Shown: piece after piece, positions 33,311-42,572 of the stretch
Layout: each line of letters opens with the position of its first letter
Position numbering within the stretch: position 1 is the first letter of the stretch
From: an uncultured Prevotella sp.
GTDB lineage: Bacteria > Bacteroidota > Bacteroidia > Bacteroidales > Bacteroidaceae
DNA: 64,000 nt
NCBI GenBank assembly: GCA_946998205.1
Contig: CAMPYJ010000009.1
Span: 1-64,000 of the forward strand
Direction of reading: 5' to 3'
Translations under genes and position numbers: made by a program
The notes under the pieces: generated by a model
What the model was told of the DNA's origin: nothing
Databases searched by the model: none
Seen by the model: the letters and a program-made list of their open reading frames with translations, nothing else

Positions 33311-35949
33311 AACTTTCTCGCTCTTAATCGTTTCACCCATCGCCACAGTTCACCCACCCAAAGCACGACAGAGGTAAGACCAATGATGGCCAACCAGTCG
33401 CTGACCGACAATGGTACGGTTCGGAACATCATTCCCCCGAAGGTCACGATGAGCCACTGTCCCAAGACAACCAGCAGCAACACGAGCAGCAGTCCCTTGT
33501 CTTTCAACAGTTGCCGGAACGCCGAATGATTGGAACCGAGCGTCTTTGCATTGAACAGGTTCCACAACTGAATCATCACGAAGGTAGTGAAGAAGATGGT
33601 CAGCTCACGCATGCCGATGCCTCGCGAGCCATCACACTCGTAATAAACAAGCATGGCAGACAGGAGAATGAAGAAGGTCACGCCGCAAAACAGAATGCCT
33701 TGTCGCATTTCTTTATTAAGAATGAACTCGTTTTCCTTACGCGGCTTGTCTTTCATCACCTCGCGCGAAGGAGGCAAAGTGGCCAATGCCATGGCTGCAA
33801 AGGTATCCATCAAGAGGTTCACCCACAATATCTGCGTAACCGTGAGCGGCATCTCCACACCGATGAAGGCCCCTCCCAGGACAAGAAGCAGTGCGGTGAT
33901 GTTGACAACGAGCTGGAAAAAGAGGAAGCGTTGGATGTTCCTATACAACGAACGCCCCCACATCACGGCATGCGCGACAGAGCCAAACGAATCGTCGAGC
34001 AAGGTTATGTCACTGGCTTCCTTGGCCACACTGGTCCCCGACCCTAACGACAAGCCGACATGGGCATAATGCAATGCGGGTGCGTCATTAGTTCCATCGC
34101 CCGTCACGGCCACCACCTCCCCGCGCTTTTGCAGCATTTCCACAAGTCGTTGTTTATCGGATGGACGCGCACGCGACATCACCTTGATGATACGGGCGCG
34201 CTCGTATGCCTCTTCATCCGTCAGCGCATTCCACTCCGGACCAGACAGAGCGGCCTCCCCGGGCGTATCTTCGCGCCATACGCCTATCTGCCTTGCTATC
34301 TCGATGGCGGTGGCTTGCGTGTCTCCAGTCACGACCTTCACCTCGATACCAGCTTGCTGACATTGTTCTACGGCACCGGGAACATCCCCGCGAACAGGAT
34401 CACTAATCGCGGCAACGCATTGCAGAGAGAGATTTTGCAAGTGATTCTTTATGTGGTTGTCCGACAGCGCATCCTCTTCAAGTTGCTTGCAGGCGAACGC
34501 CAAAGTACGCATGGCCTTGAGCTGATAGCCCAACAAAGTAGACTGACAGGATTGCTTATCGGTTTCAGACAGGGTGCAGAAGTTCATCACAATCTCTGGA
34601 GCTCCCTTGACAAAGAGATACTTCCTGCCGCCGAGCTCTGCGATGGTCGCCATGTACTTGTTTTCTGTTGAGAATGGTAACTGCGCAATCGTGGTGGCTT
34701 GGTTACGGATGGTTTGATAGTCAACACCATGTTTTTGCAGCCATGCCAACAGGGCTATTTCCGTTGGATTGCCTATTCCAGAACCATCTTCCCCCAACTC
34801 TGCCGTCGTATTGAGGGCGACAGCTTGAGCCAACGCATCTCGTTGAGATACATCAGCAACGACAGAAGAGCCGGCCATCTCAATGACCGTCATCTTGTTT
34901 TCCGTCAAGGTGCCCGTTTTATCGGTGCAAATCACCGTCACCGCCCCCATCGTCTCACAAGCATGCAGCTTTCTTACAAGGTTGTTGCTCTTCAACATCC
35001 GGCGCATGTTCAGTGCCAGACTCAAGGTTACGGCCATGGGAAGTCCTTCGGGAACGGCCATCACGATGAGCGTGACCGCCATCATGAAATACCGCAGCAC
35101 CACCTCGGCCATCATGAAATAATCAGTTCCATGCCATACAGCGTCGTTGACAAGGATGTCGTGTATGAGGAAGATGACGAAAGCAGCGACAGCCACCACC
35201 GTGCCAACCATCGAGATGAATTTAGCCAATTTGCCCAGTTGGACGTTCAATGGCGTCTGGACGTGCGTTGTTTCGCACGACTTGCGGGCCACCCTGCCAA
35301 TCTCCGTAGCATCGCCAACCGCCGTTACAACGGCCGTTCCGCGCCCATTCATGACCTTCGTGCCGCGCAAGACCATGTCATGAGGATATGTTTTCTCATG
35401 CGCTTCATCATCCCCGTCATCATCCATGACAACACCCTTTGGGCAGACAGGCTCGCCCGTCAACGACGACTCGTCTACCAACAAGCCAACGGCCTTGACG
35501 AGCTTTCCGTCAGCAGGAATCTCATCACCCACTTCAATCACCACCAAGTCGCCCACCACGACGTCCTTTCTGGGAATCTCAGCGACGCATCCATTGCGCC
35601 GAACCTTCACCAACGACTCTTCATCCAGCGCATTGAGAATGTTGAATTTCCTGGCAGCGTCGCACTCAAAATAAAAGCCTACGCTGGTCGCAAAGAAAAT
35701 GGCGACAAAGATACCAATGGTTTCTACAAAGTTCTGTTCAACGAAAGCCAACGCCAAAGAGAATGTGGCAGCCACCAAAAGCACTTGAACGATGGGGTCG
35801 CGATACTTGTCCAGATACAATTTCCACAATGAGGTGGTGGGAGGCGGCGTAAGTATGTTTTTACCAAATTTCACTCTGTTAGCCACCACTTGTTCGTCTG
35901 TCAGACCTATATGGTGATCCATCGGGGGGTTCATGTCTTGCGCACTCAT
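33307..35949 (-). CDS. Calcium-translocating P-type ATPase
   Basis: An 880-residue P2-type cation pump that should export Ca2+ from the cytoplasm. Visible features: N-terminal cation ATPase domain, SLTGEP at ~162-167, the ion-binding helix VPEGLP at ~299-304, phosphorylated Asp343 in CTDKTGTLT, and the hinge GDGTNDAPAL, with about ten membrane helices. The start at 35949 is preferred over the longer frame because a complete promoter lies upstream, between the two. It heads the operon ATPase-HAD-ribF-CPBP. Mn2+ or Na+ cannot be excluded as ions. Confidence 0.93.
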   Translation of the reverse strand: MSAQDMNPPMDHHIGLTDEQVVANRVKFGKNILTPPPTTSLWKLYLDKYRDPIVQVLLVAATFSLALAFVEQNFVETIGIFVAIFFATSVGFYFECDAARKFNILNALDEESLVKVRRNGCVAEIPRKDVVVGDLVVIEVGDEIPADGKLVKAVGLLVDESSLTGEPVCPKGVVMDDDGDDEAHEKTYPHDMVLRGTKVMNGRGTAVVTAVGDATEIGRVARKSCETTHVQTPLNVQLGKLAKFISMVGTVVAVAAFVIFLIHDILVNDAVWHGTDYFMMAEVVLRYFMMAVTLIVMAVPEGLPMAVTLSLALNMRRMLKSNNLVRKLHACETMGAVTVICTDKTGTLTENKMTVIEMAGSSVVADVSQRDALAQAVALNTTAELGEDGSGIGNPTEIALLAWLQKHGVDYQTIRNQATTIAQLPFSTENKYMATIAELGGRKYLFVKGAPEIVMNFCTLSETDKQSCQSTLLGYQLKAMRTLAFACKQLEEDALSDNHIKNHLQNLSLQCVAAISDPVRGDVPGAVEQCQQAGIEVKVVTGDTQATAIEIARQIGVWREDTPGEAALSGPEWNALTDEEAYERARIIKVMSRARPSDKQRLVEMLQKRGEVVAVTGDGTNDAPALHYAHVGLSLGSGTSVAKEASDITLLDDSFGSVAHAVMWGRSLYRNIQRFLFFQLVVNITALLLVLGGAFIGVEMPLTVTQILWVNLLMDTFAAMALATLPPSREVMKDKPRKENEFILNKEMRQGILFCGVTFFILLSAMLVYYECDGSRGIGMRELTIFFTTFVMIQLWNLFNAKTLGSNHSAFRQLLKDKGLLLVLLLVVLGQWLIVTFGGMMFRTVPLSVSDWLAIIGLTSVVLWVGELWRWVKRLRARKL

Positions 35950-35957
35950 AATCCATG

Positions 35958-35988
35958 CAAAATTACTTGAATTCAATGGCATGGCAAA
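35958..35988 (-). promoter_or_regulatory. Promoter of the Ca-ATPase operon, almost leaderless
   Basis: On the minus strand TTTG (35985-35988), 19 nt, then TAATTTTG (35958-35965). Only 8 nt separate the -7 box from the ATG at 35949, so the 5' leader would be just a few nucleotides. Confidence 0.65.
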
Positions 35989-36082
35989 ATAAATGCGAAG
36001 ATTCCTCTTTACACGTTTTGCTAATAATTGTAAAAAGACGCCACATCTTCTTCTTTCCGCCCACCATCCGGTTGAAAATGTG

Positions 36083-36090
36083 TAACTTTG
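36083..36090 (+). promoter_or_regulatory. Candidate -7 box for the alpha/beta hydrolase
   Basis: TAACTTTG fits the consensus, 134 nt before the ATG at 36225. No good -33 box. Confidence 0.35.
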
Positions 36091-36224
36091 AAGCACCATT
36101 GATTGCTCTCAACGCTGTCTTGACCAAAAACGTAAACAGACGCATGTGCTTTTACGCGCCTTATGGGTCTATACGGCAGCAAGGACACAATGCACATAAC
36201 CACCCACAAACAACCAAGATTCCA

Positions 36225-37181
36225 ATGAGAAAAAAACTTAGGGTCTCACTAATCACCGCCGTCACCATCGTGCTTCTGGCACTCGTTGGCGGCAGCATGT
36301 ACATGATAGAATACGCATTGCGGCGACCTCACCCCATCAATGTGTCCTATAAGAACCGGTTTTCACGCGTCATCAATGACAATCCGGAAATCAAACCGTG
36401 GATAGACAGCCTTACCCAAGGCAACCTCATCCATGACACCCTGGTAGCCATGCAAAACGGTGAGCGGCAGCATGCCATTTTCGTCTATGCGCCACGACCC
36501 ACGCGCAAGACGGCCATCGTGCTGCATGGATACCACGATACTCATACGGGCATGATGCAGATAGCTCACATCTACGCCCGCATGGGTTACAACGTGCTGC
36601 TGCCCGACCATCACGCGCACGGCTGGAGCGAAGGCGAGATGATACAAATGGGGTGGAAAGAACGTTACGACGTACTGCGCTGGATGGCCATTGCCGACTC
36701 CCTTTTCCGCAATTCCGCCGGCCATTCCGAGCAAGTGGTCCACGGCATCTCCATGGGAGCCGCACTCACCATGTGCATCGCGGGCGAAAATACCCCCGGC
36801 TACGTCAAATGCTTTGTGGAGGACTGTGGCTACACCAGCGCGTGGGACGAGTTTAAAAACGAACTGAAAACGCAGTTTGGGCTACCTCCCTTCCCGCTGC
36901 TCTACACGGCCAGCGCTCTGAACAAGCTGCTGTACGGATGGTCGTTCGGGGAGGCTTCGCCATTGACGCAGGTGGCCAAATGCAAAAAGCCCATGCTCTT
37001 CATCCATGGCGACCGCGATACATACGTGCGAACCGACATGGTTTATCCGCTTTATAAGGCCAAATCTCAACCTAAACAGTTATGGATAGCCAAGGGTTCC
37101 AGACACGCGCAGAGCTACCGGGACCATCGGCAAGCATACACAGAGATTGTCAAGAAGTTTGTCAGCCGATACATTCCTTGA
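36225..37181 (+). CDS. Membrane-anchored alpha/beta hydrolase
   Basis: A 318-residue hydrolase with an N-terminal signal anchor (RVSLITAVTIVLLALVGG). The fold is shown by AIVLHGYHDTHTGM (oxyanion region), YNVLLPDHHAHGWSEG, the nucleophile elbow HGISMGAA, the acid in FIHGDRDTYV and a C-terminal His in KGSRHAQSY. It resembles the BAAT/AcetylX-like or prolyl-oligopeptidase-type serine hydrolases common in Bacteroidota. The start at 36225 removes an unlikely 90-residue extension. Substrate unknown. Convergent with the ABC ATPase gene. Confidence 0.85.
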   Translation: MRKKLRVSLITAVTIVLLALVGGSMYMIEYALRRPHPINVSYKNRFSRVINDNPEIKPWIDSLTQGNLIHDTLVAMQNGERQHAIFVYAPRPTRKTAIVLHGYHDTHTGMMQIAHIYARMGYNVLLPDHHAHGWSEGEMIQMGWKERYDVLRWMAIADSLFRNSAGHSEQVVHGISMGAALTMCIAGENTPGYVKCFVEDCGYTSAWDEFKNELKTQFGLPPFPLLYTASALNKLLYGWSFGEASPLTQVAKCKKPMLFIHGDRDTYVRTDMVYPLYKAKSQPKQLWIAKGSRHAQSYRDHRQAYTEIVKKFVSRYIP

Positions 37182-37275
37182 CAGCACTCGCACACTCCTG
37201 CCGGTCTTTCAGCCGTGCCATTACGCACCAACTACCGGCCCGAGACAACTTATTCAGATGAAAATACCGATGAAA

Positions 37276-38046
37276 TCAATATTTTTGAAGCGTCACCACC
37301 CTTTCATCGACATCAAAATGGATGTGGTCACTTTCGATGAAATGGCGCAAAGTGCCATCTTCTATGAGTTCCGTTGTCGTACCGGCGTGCAGCTTTCGTT
37401 GGTCATCCAGCAGCCATATCGCGTCTGTTATCTGTAAAGCCAGTTCGATGTCATGGATGGATAAGAACACGGTTTTGTCCAACTCGTGCGCCAACCGGGC
37501 CAACAGGCGCAGCACGTCCACCTTACTTTGAAAATCAAGAAAGGCCGTCGGCTCGTCCAGGATGATGATGGGCGTTTGCTGTGCCAGGGCTTTTGCTATC
37601 ATTACCTTTTGGCGTTCACCATCGCTTAGGCTCGAAATATTCCTTTCAGCCAACTGCTCGATGCCCACCAGTTGCATGGATTTCGAGACAATTTTGTGGT
37701 CTTCGTCCGACAAAACGCCCCAAAATCCCGTGTAGGGCGTTCGCCCCAACCCCACCAATTCGGTTGCGGTAAGATTCCGAATGTCCATTCTTTCCGTCAG
37801 AACCACGCTGATTTTTTCGGCCAATTCTTGGTGAGATAGCCGTTCCAAGGGTGTTCCTTGAATGTATATTTCGCCCGCTATGGGCGGTATAAAGCCCGCC
37901 AGTGTGCGCAAAAGCGTAGATTTACCCACACCATTTCGCCCCAGCAAACAGGTCAACCGTCCGCTGTTCAGAGTTGCGTTGATATCCGATACGACCGCAT
38001 GGTTGCCGTATCCGATGGTTAAGTTACACAATTGAATGGTCTGCAT
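37276..38046 (-). CDS. ABC transporter ATP-binding protein, iron-siderophore/cobalamin type
   Basis: A 256-residue ATPase subunit of the FecE/BtuD/FhuC class. Walker A LLGRNGVGKST near 35-45, the GFIPPIAGEIYIQGTPL segment, signature LSDGERQKV, Walker B IIILDEPTAFLD and the switch SIHDIELAL are all present. It would power import of iron chelates or corrinoids with a permease and binding protein, but no such partner genes are in the window, so it is an orphan here. The -7 promoter box is only 8 nt from its ATG. Confidence 0.9.
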   Translation of the reverse strand: MQTIQLCNLTIGYGNHAVVSDINATLNSGRLTCLLGRNGVGKSTLLRTLAGFIPPIAGEIYIQGTPLERLSHQELAEKISVVLTERMDIRNLTATELVGLGRTPYTGFWGVLSDEDHKIVSKSMQLVGIEQLAERNISSLSDGERQKVMIAKALAQQTPIIILDEPTAFLDFQSKVDVLRLLARLAHELDKTVFLSIHDIELALQITDAIWLLDDQRKLHAGTTTELIEDGTLRHFIESDHIHFDVDERVVTLQKY

Positions 38047-38054
38047 GTCGGTTG

Positions 38055-38062
38055 CAAAGATA
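38055..38062 (-). promoter_or_regulatory. -7 box 8 nt before the ABC ATPase start
   Basis: TATCTTTG on the minus strand ends 8 nt before the ATG at 38046. No -33 TTTG at normal spacing (a TTTG lies 10 nt upstream). Confidence 0.5.
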
Positions 38063-38114
38063 GCGAATTACGCAAAATATGACGTTCGCAGCTCGTCAAT
38101 TCTTGCAAAATGCG

Positions 38115-38122
38115 TAACTTTG
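38115..38122 (+). promoter_or_regulatory. -7 box 9 nt before the helicase start
   Basis: TAACTTTG on the plus strand, 9 nt before the ATG at 38132. Together with the opposing box at 38055-38062 it gives divergent, nearly leaderless starts. Confidence 0.45.
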
Positions 38123-38131
38123 TCCGTACTT

Positions 38132-40111
38132 ATGTCACCACAATCGGCCATTTCAGAACTCAAACGTCAGAAGTTGTTGCTCCAATTGGAGTATGCGACA
38201 GAGAAGGATGCTTTCCGTAAGCAGACGGAGATGGTGGGTATAGCCAGAAAGGTGAAGCGCGGAGATGCATGGTTTCCTGTCCGCGTGGGCAAGAGTTTTT
38301 ACAACTCGCTCAATCAGTTGGCGGTCGAAGTGTTTCGCCCTGCCAACGAAGAGGCCAGTCATAATTTTGAATACGGACGACCAGTTGCCTTTTTTCAAAT
38401 GGTTCAGAAGGGAGGAAGACACGATGGAATGGGCAAAAACAATGCGTCCGCTGCTTCTAAATCACTTTCTTACTTCCCCGTCACGGGTATGGTGAGCTAT
38501 GCCGACAACGACCGAATGGTGGTGACATTGCCTGACAACGGCATGGTTACCTCCATCCAAACGGCCGAACAGGTGGGCGTACAACTGTTTTTTGACGAGA
38601 CTTCTTATCGGTTGATGTTCGATGCCTTAGACCGCGTGATGAATACCAAAGATAACCGATTGGCCTATCTACGCGACCTTTTTTATTCGACTTCGCAGAC
38701 TGCCGAGTGCTTTTCTTTTGATGACATTCGGTTTCCTTGGCTCAATGACCTGCAAGCAGAAGCCGTGAACAAGGTGTTGAAAGCCAAGGATGTGATGGTG
38801 GTTCACGGCCCACCGGGTACCGGAAAAACCACCACGCTCGTAGAAGCAATCTATGAAACCCTCAAGCGTGAGAGTCAAGTTTTGGTCTGTGCGCAGAGCA
38901 ATATGGCGGTCGATTGGATCAGTGAGCGGCTTGTTGACCGGGGTGTGAACGTGCTTCGCATCGGCAATCCCACACGGGTGAACGACAAAATGCTGTCGTT
39001 TACCTACGAACGAAGGTTCGAATCACATCCCGACTATCCGCAATTGTGGGCCATACGCAAAGCCCTTCGTCAACTCAAACAGCATCGTAAGACGGCTGGT
39101 TCTGGCTTTCATCAAAAGGTGGAACGCCTCCAAGAACGGGCAACCGAATTGGAGATACGCATCAAAGCACAGCTTTTTGGAGAAGCAAGGGTCATCGCTT
39201 CCACCTTGACAGGTGCCGCCAACCGTCTTCTGGTGGGTCAAAAGTATCAAACACTGTTCATTGATGAGGCCGCACAGGCATTGGAAGCTGCCTGCTGGAT
39301 TGCCATTCGGAAGGTTCACCGCGTGGTGTTGGCGGGTGACCACTGTCAGTTGCCACCGACAATCAAGAGCATCGCTGCCTTAAAGGGAGGTCTGGACAAG
39401 ACGCTCATGCAGCGCATTGTAGAGAATAAGCCAGAAGTAGTGACGATGCTTGGCATGCAATACCGCATGAATGATCAGATTATGCGCTTCCCGAGCGACT
39501 GGTTTTATCACGGAAAAGTGCAGAGTGCGCCAGCTATTAAGTATCGGGGAATCTTGGATTATGATGTCCCCATCCAGTGGATAGACACCGCCGAACAGGC
39601 GGAAAACGACCATTCCACCGATAATACGACATCAGACACGCCAACTTTTCAAGAACATTTCACAGGTGAAGACTTTGGCAGAATCAATGAAGATGAGGCC
39701 GAATTAACCCTCAGCACGCTGGAACAGTATTTCAATAAGATTGGTAAGCAGCGTTTATTGGACGAAACTGTCGACGTAGGTATCATCTCTCCGTATCGCG
39801 CACAGGTGCAGTATTTGCGACGATTGTTGAAAAAACGCGCCTTTTTCAAGCCCTTTCGTCATCTCATCAGCGTGAACACGGTTGATGGTTTTCAAGGACA
39901 GGAACGAGATGTAATCCTCATTTCGCTGGTCAGGGCAAACGAAGATGGACAGATAGGCTTTCTTCGTGACCTGCGGCGGATGAATGTTGCCATGACCCGG
40001 GCACGCATGAAGCTCATCATCTTGGGGCATGTCCCCACGCTGGTGCGCCATCCTTTCTATAAAAAACTGTATGACTATACGCAGAGTCTGCAACAAGATG
40101 CTGTTTGGTAA
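38132..40111 (+). CDS. Superfamily 1 DNA/RNA helicase, IGHMBP2/SMUBP-2-like
   Basis: A 659-residue SF1B helicase of the Upf1/IGHMBP2 group found in many Bacteroidota. Motif I is GPPGTGKTT at ~226-234, Ia CAQSNMAVD, II FIDEAAQALE, III AGDHCQLPPT, V/VI VDGFQGQERDVILISLVR and NVAMTRAR. The N-terminal ~200 residues form the usual oligonucleotide-binding beta region (KRGDAWFPVRVG). It is likely to unwind DNA or RNA; its precise cellular role is not known. The ATG at 38132 fits homologues better than the longer frame. Confidence 0.92.
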   Translation: MSPQSAISELKRQKLLLQLEYATEKDAFRKQTEMVGIARKVKRGDAWFPVRVGKSFYNSLNQLAVEVFRPANEEASHNFEYGRPVAFFQMVQKGGRHDGMGKNNASAASKSLSYFPVTGMVSYADNDRMVVTLPDNGMVTSIQTAEQVGVQLFFDETSYRLMFDALDRVMNTKDNRLAYLRDLFYSTSQTAECFSFDDIRFPWLNDLQAEAVNKVLKAKDVMVVHGPPGTGKTTTLVEAIYETLKRESQVLVCAQSNMAVDWISERLVDRGVNVLRIGNPTRVNDKMLSFTYERRFESHPDYPQLWAIRKALRQLKQHRKTAGSGFHQKVERLQERATELEIRIKAQLFGEARVIASTLTGAANRLLVGQKYQTLFIDEAAQALEAACWIAIRKVHRVVLAGDHCQLPPTIKSIAALKGGLDKTLMQRIVENKPEVVTMLGMQYRMNDQIMRFPSDWFYHGKVQSAPAIKYRGILDYDVPIQWIDTAEQAENDHSTDNTTSDTPTFQEHFTGEDFGRINEDEAELTLSTLEQYFNKIGKQRLLDETVDVGIISPYRAQVQYLRRLLKKRAFFKPFRHLISVNTVDGFQGQERDVILISLVRANEDGQIGFLRDLRRMNVAMTRARMKLIILGHVPTLVRHPFYKKLYDYTQSLQQDAVW

Positions 40112-40142
40112 ACATGTTGTAAATCCCTAAACACCATATAAT

Positions 40143-40559
40143 ATGTTAGAACGCGACTACATCATGCGGCTTATCCGCGAATTTCTGGCAGCCCTGGCCC
40201 GACTGTTAGAGAAGAAAGAAATGACCGACAGGCACGAGGAGCTCAAAAAACTGTACGACCAATATGTTGGTCCTTACACTTTCTACCATCTGCAACCGGT
40301 GGAAAAAGTCATCGAGGCTCTTGGTCATGAGGATGAGGAAAAGCGATTCTACAAGATGGAGATGCTGGCCGAACTCTATCTGGCAGAGGCCGACATGGTG
40401 TCGAAACCCGAAGGCGACCAGCTGCTGGAGAAGTCGTTTGCGCTGTTCGATTTCCTCGACCATTACAGCAAGACGTACTCGATAGACCGCATCAAGAAGA
40501 TGGACGGCATCCGACAAAGGCTGTCAAACAACAACAAAAACGAAACCAAAACAACCTGA
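40143..40559 (+). CDS. Small conserved helical protein, DUF6483-like
   Basis: A 138-residue, mostly alpha-helical, charged protein without membrane segments. The opening MLERDYIMRLIREFLAALARLL resembles the start I associate with DUF6483-type proteins, whose function is unknown. The rest is rich in Glu, Lys and Leu, compatible with TPR-like helices. It follows the helicase by 31 nt and may be co-transcribed. It is followed by the 22-nt repeat array with a strong hairpin. Confidence 0.55.
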   Translation: MLERDYIMRLIREFLAALARLLEKKEMTDRHEELKKLYDQYVGPYTFYHLQPVEKVIEALGHEDEEKRFYKMEMLAELYLAEADMVSKPEGDQLLEKSFALFDFLDHYSKTYSIDRIKKMDGIRQRLSNNNKNETKTT

Positions 40560-40572
40560 TAGAAATTCAGTT

Positions 40573-40650
40573 GCATTGACATTGGCCGCCAAGGTGAATG
40601 CAATTGGCATGCAAACTCATTGAGATTGGCATTCAATCTCAATGAGTTTG
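40573..40650. repeat. Short array of the 22-nt repeat, merging into a hairpin
   Basis: ATTGGC recurs at exactly 22-nt steps, 40581, 40603 and 40625, each preceded by a (G/T)(C/G)A(T/A)TG(A/C) stretch and followed by CAA. This is the same repeat family as at 11474, where units read GCATTGAC then TTTGGCC. It occupies the spacer between the convergent 138-residue protein gene and ribD. Confidence 0.6.
40612..40650. terminator. Strong bidirectional hairpin terminator
   Basis: A perfect 17-bp stem (CAAACTCATTGAGATTG with its complement) and a 5-nt GCATT loop, between convergent genes. The last two units of the repeat array form the arms, so the repeat seems to have been shaped into a terminator. 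Confidence 0.75.
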
Positions 40651-40734
40651 TTCTTGTATACATAAGCCTTTATTTTTCAATGAGTTGCGCAATCGTTTTC
40701 GACCTCATTGAATAGACCTTGTTGACCTTGGTTG

Positions 40735-41679
40735 TCAGGTCTCCAAGGTTTCACTTCGACCGAACGTATCCACCACGTTCCCATCGTACACCTCACGCTT
40801 CCACAAGGCCAGACCCGACGGTAAAACGGGTGCTTTCGTACCTCCCGAGACCAACAAGCGACTGGTCTCCACGCGTATTTCGTCCCACAGTCCCGCATCG
40901 ATGAAGCCCTGCAACGTCTTGGAACCACCCTCTACCATCAACGACTGCACCTGCCGTTGATGCAAATCTGCCATCAACCGAGGGAGCGTAATGCCGCTAC
41001 GCAGCACCAAGCGCAAGGGATCGGGGCCTGACCACTCACGCACCGTGAGGAGCGGATGCTCGCGTTCGTCCGTCACACGACCAACAAGTATGGCGTCATA
41101 CCGCGCCCGCAACCGATGCACCAGCATCCGGGTGAATGGCGTGGACAATGCCAATGCTTTGCCATCGGCATCCAAAAAGCCATTGACGGTTTGGGCCCAT
41201 TTCAGTAGGATGTAGGGTCGTTCATGGGTATTGTACACGTTGAACTGCCGATTCAACGCACGGCACTCGTCGCCCAACACACCAACCGTCACGTCAATGC
41301 CGGCATCACGAAGTTTCTGCACACCGCGTCCATGTACCTGTGCAAACGGGTCAATGCAGCCACATACCATGCGTTTCACCCGTTTCCGGATGATTAAATC
41401 GGCGCAGGGAGGGGTCTTGCCGGTGTGACAACAAGGCTCCAAACTGACGTAGAGCGTGCTTTGCGGAAGCAATGGCTCGTCAGCGGGACGGACAGATGCA
41501 AAGGCGTTAACCTCAGCATGGGCCTGTCCATACCGCACATGATAGCCCTCACCCAGTATCCTGCCTTGACAAACAATCACTGCACCCACCATGGGATTGG
41601 GCTTGGCCAAAGCCCTACCCTGCTTAGCCAACTGAAGGCAGCGGCGCATGTACATTTTATCAAGCTCTTCTTGGTTCAT
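40735..41679 (-). CDS. ribD: Bifunctional riboflavin deaminase/reductase
   Basis: A 314-residue enzyme for two steps of riboflavin synthesis: deamination of the GTP-derived pyrimidine, then NADPH reduction of its ribosyl side chain. The deaminase domain (1-145) has the zinc ligands His54 (HAEVNAF), Cys83 and Cys92 (PCCHTGKTPPCADL); the reductase domain follows (LLKWAQTVNGFLDADG, AILVGRVTDERE, LMVEGGSKTLQGF). It is slightly shorter than the E. coli protein but complete. It is divergent from prmC with 29 nt between starts. No other rib genes adjoin. Confidence 0.94.
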   Translation of the reverse strand: MNQEELDKMYMRRCLQLAKQGRALAKPNPMVGAVIVCQGRILGEGYHVRYGQAHAEVNAFASVRPADEPLLPQSTLYVSLEPCCHTGKTPPCADLIIRKRVKRMVCGCIDPFAQVHGRGVQKLRDAGIDVTVGVLGDECRALNRQFNVYNTHERPYILLKWAQTVNGFLDADGKALALSTPFTRMLVHRLRARYDAILVGRVTDEREHPLLTVREWSGPDPLRLVLRSGITLPRLMADLHQRQVQSLMVEGGSKTLQGFIDAGLWDEIRVETSRLLVSGGTKAPVLPSGLALWKREVYDGNVVDTFGRSETLET

Positions 41680-41703
41680 GTTCTTATTTTTTTAGTATAT
41701 TTG
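41671..41703 (+). promoter_or_regulatory. Promoter of prmC, 5 nt before the start codon
   Basis: TTG at 41671-41673, 22 nt, then TATATTTG at 41696-41703. The ATG at 41709 follows after 5 nt, so transcription would begin at or within a base or two of the start codon. Confidence 0.5.
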
Positions 41704-41708
41704 TTGCC

Positions 41709-42572
41709 ATGAAAAATTATCGGGAACTCTGGGAACAACTCACCCCCCTATACGATGAAGCCGAAGCGAAGGCAGTGGTCAGGACGGTATTGGAGGTGCG
41801 TTATGGATTGACACTCACCGATATTCTGTGTGGCAAAGTTAACGATTTATCGGCAGAAGATGGTCGTTCTTTGGAGAAAATCATGCAGCGGTTGCGGCAA
41901 GCAGAACCCGTACAGTATGTATTAGGTGAAGCTGAGTTTGCCGGTCGCAGGTTCAAAGTGGCGCCGGGGGTGCTGATTCCACGGCCCGAAACGGAGGAAC
42001 TTTGCGCATGGATTGTCAGCGAACATACATCGGCTGACGGGGAACCCACCACGATTTTGGACATCGGGACAGGCTCGGGATGCCTCGCAGTGACGCTCAG
42101 TCTGGACATTCCGGATGCGGCTGTGTCGGCGTGGGACATCTCTCAGGATGCGTTGCGGATAGCGAGCGAAAACGCAAAGGCATGGAAGGCACCTGTTAGT
42201 TTTGCGCTTCAGGATGCCTTAGCGGCACCAATAGACTCGATGAAATGGGACATTATTGTATCAAACCCACCCTACATCTGTCCTTCAGAAGCAGCGGAGA
42301 TGGCGCAAAACGTGTTGAAATACGAGCCGTCCACAGCCCTGTTTGTTCCCCAAAGCGACCCGCTGCTGTTCTACAAAGCCATCGCCAGCTATGCCATCGA
42401 AGCACTCAAACCCAGCGGAAAGCTGTATGTTGAAATCAATCCGCTATATAGAAACGAACTGGAAAAAATGCTCAAAAACGTAGGTTTCATCGATATTGAA
42501 ATCCGAAAAGACGCTTTTGGCAAGGACAGAATGGCCAGAGCGAACCGCTCTTGTCAAACAGAAAACCCATGA
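41709..42572 (+). CDS. prmC: Peptide chain release factor N5-glutamine methyltransferase
   Basis: A 287-residue SAM-dependent enzyme that methylates the Gln of the GGQ motif in release factors. The N-terminal helical release-factor binding domain is followed by PRPETEELC, SAM-binding LDIGTGSGCLAV, and the diagnostic SNPPYICPSEA. It heads prmC-recX-comF, with a 4-nt ATGA overlap to recX. The near absence of a leader before its ATG is notable. Confidence 0.95.
   Translation: MKNYRELWEQLTPLYDEAEAKAVVRTVLEVRYGLTLTDILCGKVNDLSAEDGRSLEKIMQRLRQAEPVQYVLGEAEFAGRRFKVAPGVLIPRPETEELCAWIVSEHTSADGEPTTILDIGTGSGCLAVTLSLDIPDAAVSAWDISQDALRIASENAKAWKAPVSFALQDALAAPIDSMKWDIIVSNPPYICPSEAAEMAQNVLKYEPSTALFVPQSDPLLFYKAIASYAIEALKPSGKLYVEINPLYRNELEKMLKNVGFIDIEIRKDAFGKDRMARANRSCQTENP

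Noticed and set aside
34699..35832. 377-codon plus-strand frame
   Set aside because: It is antisense to the Ca-ATPase, whose motifs fully explain the sequence. The translation is rich in His, Arg and Gln, typical of a shadow frame.
33307..36099. Longer Ca-ATPase beginning at 36099
   Set aside because: The extra 50 residues would span the promoter and have no relation to P-type ATPases.
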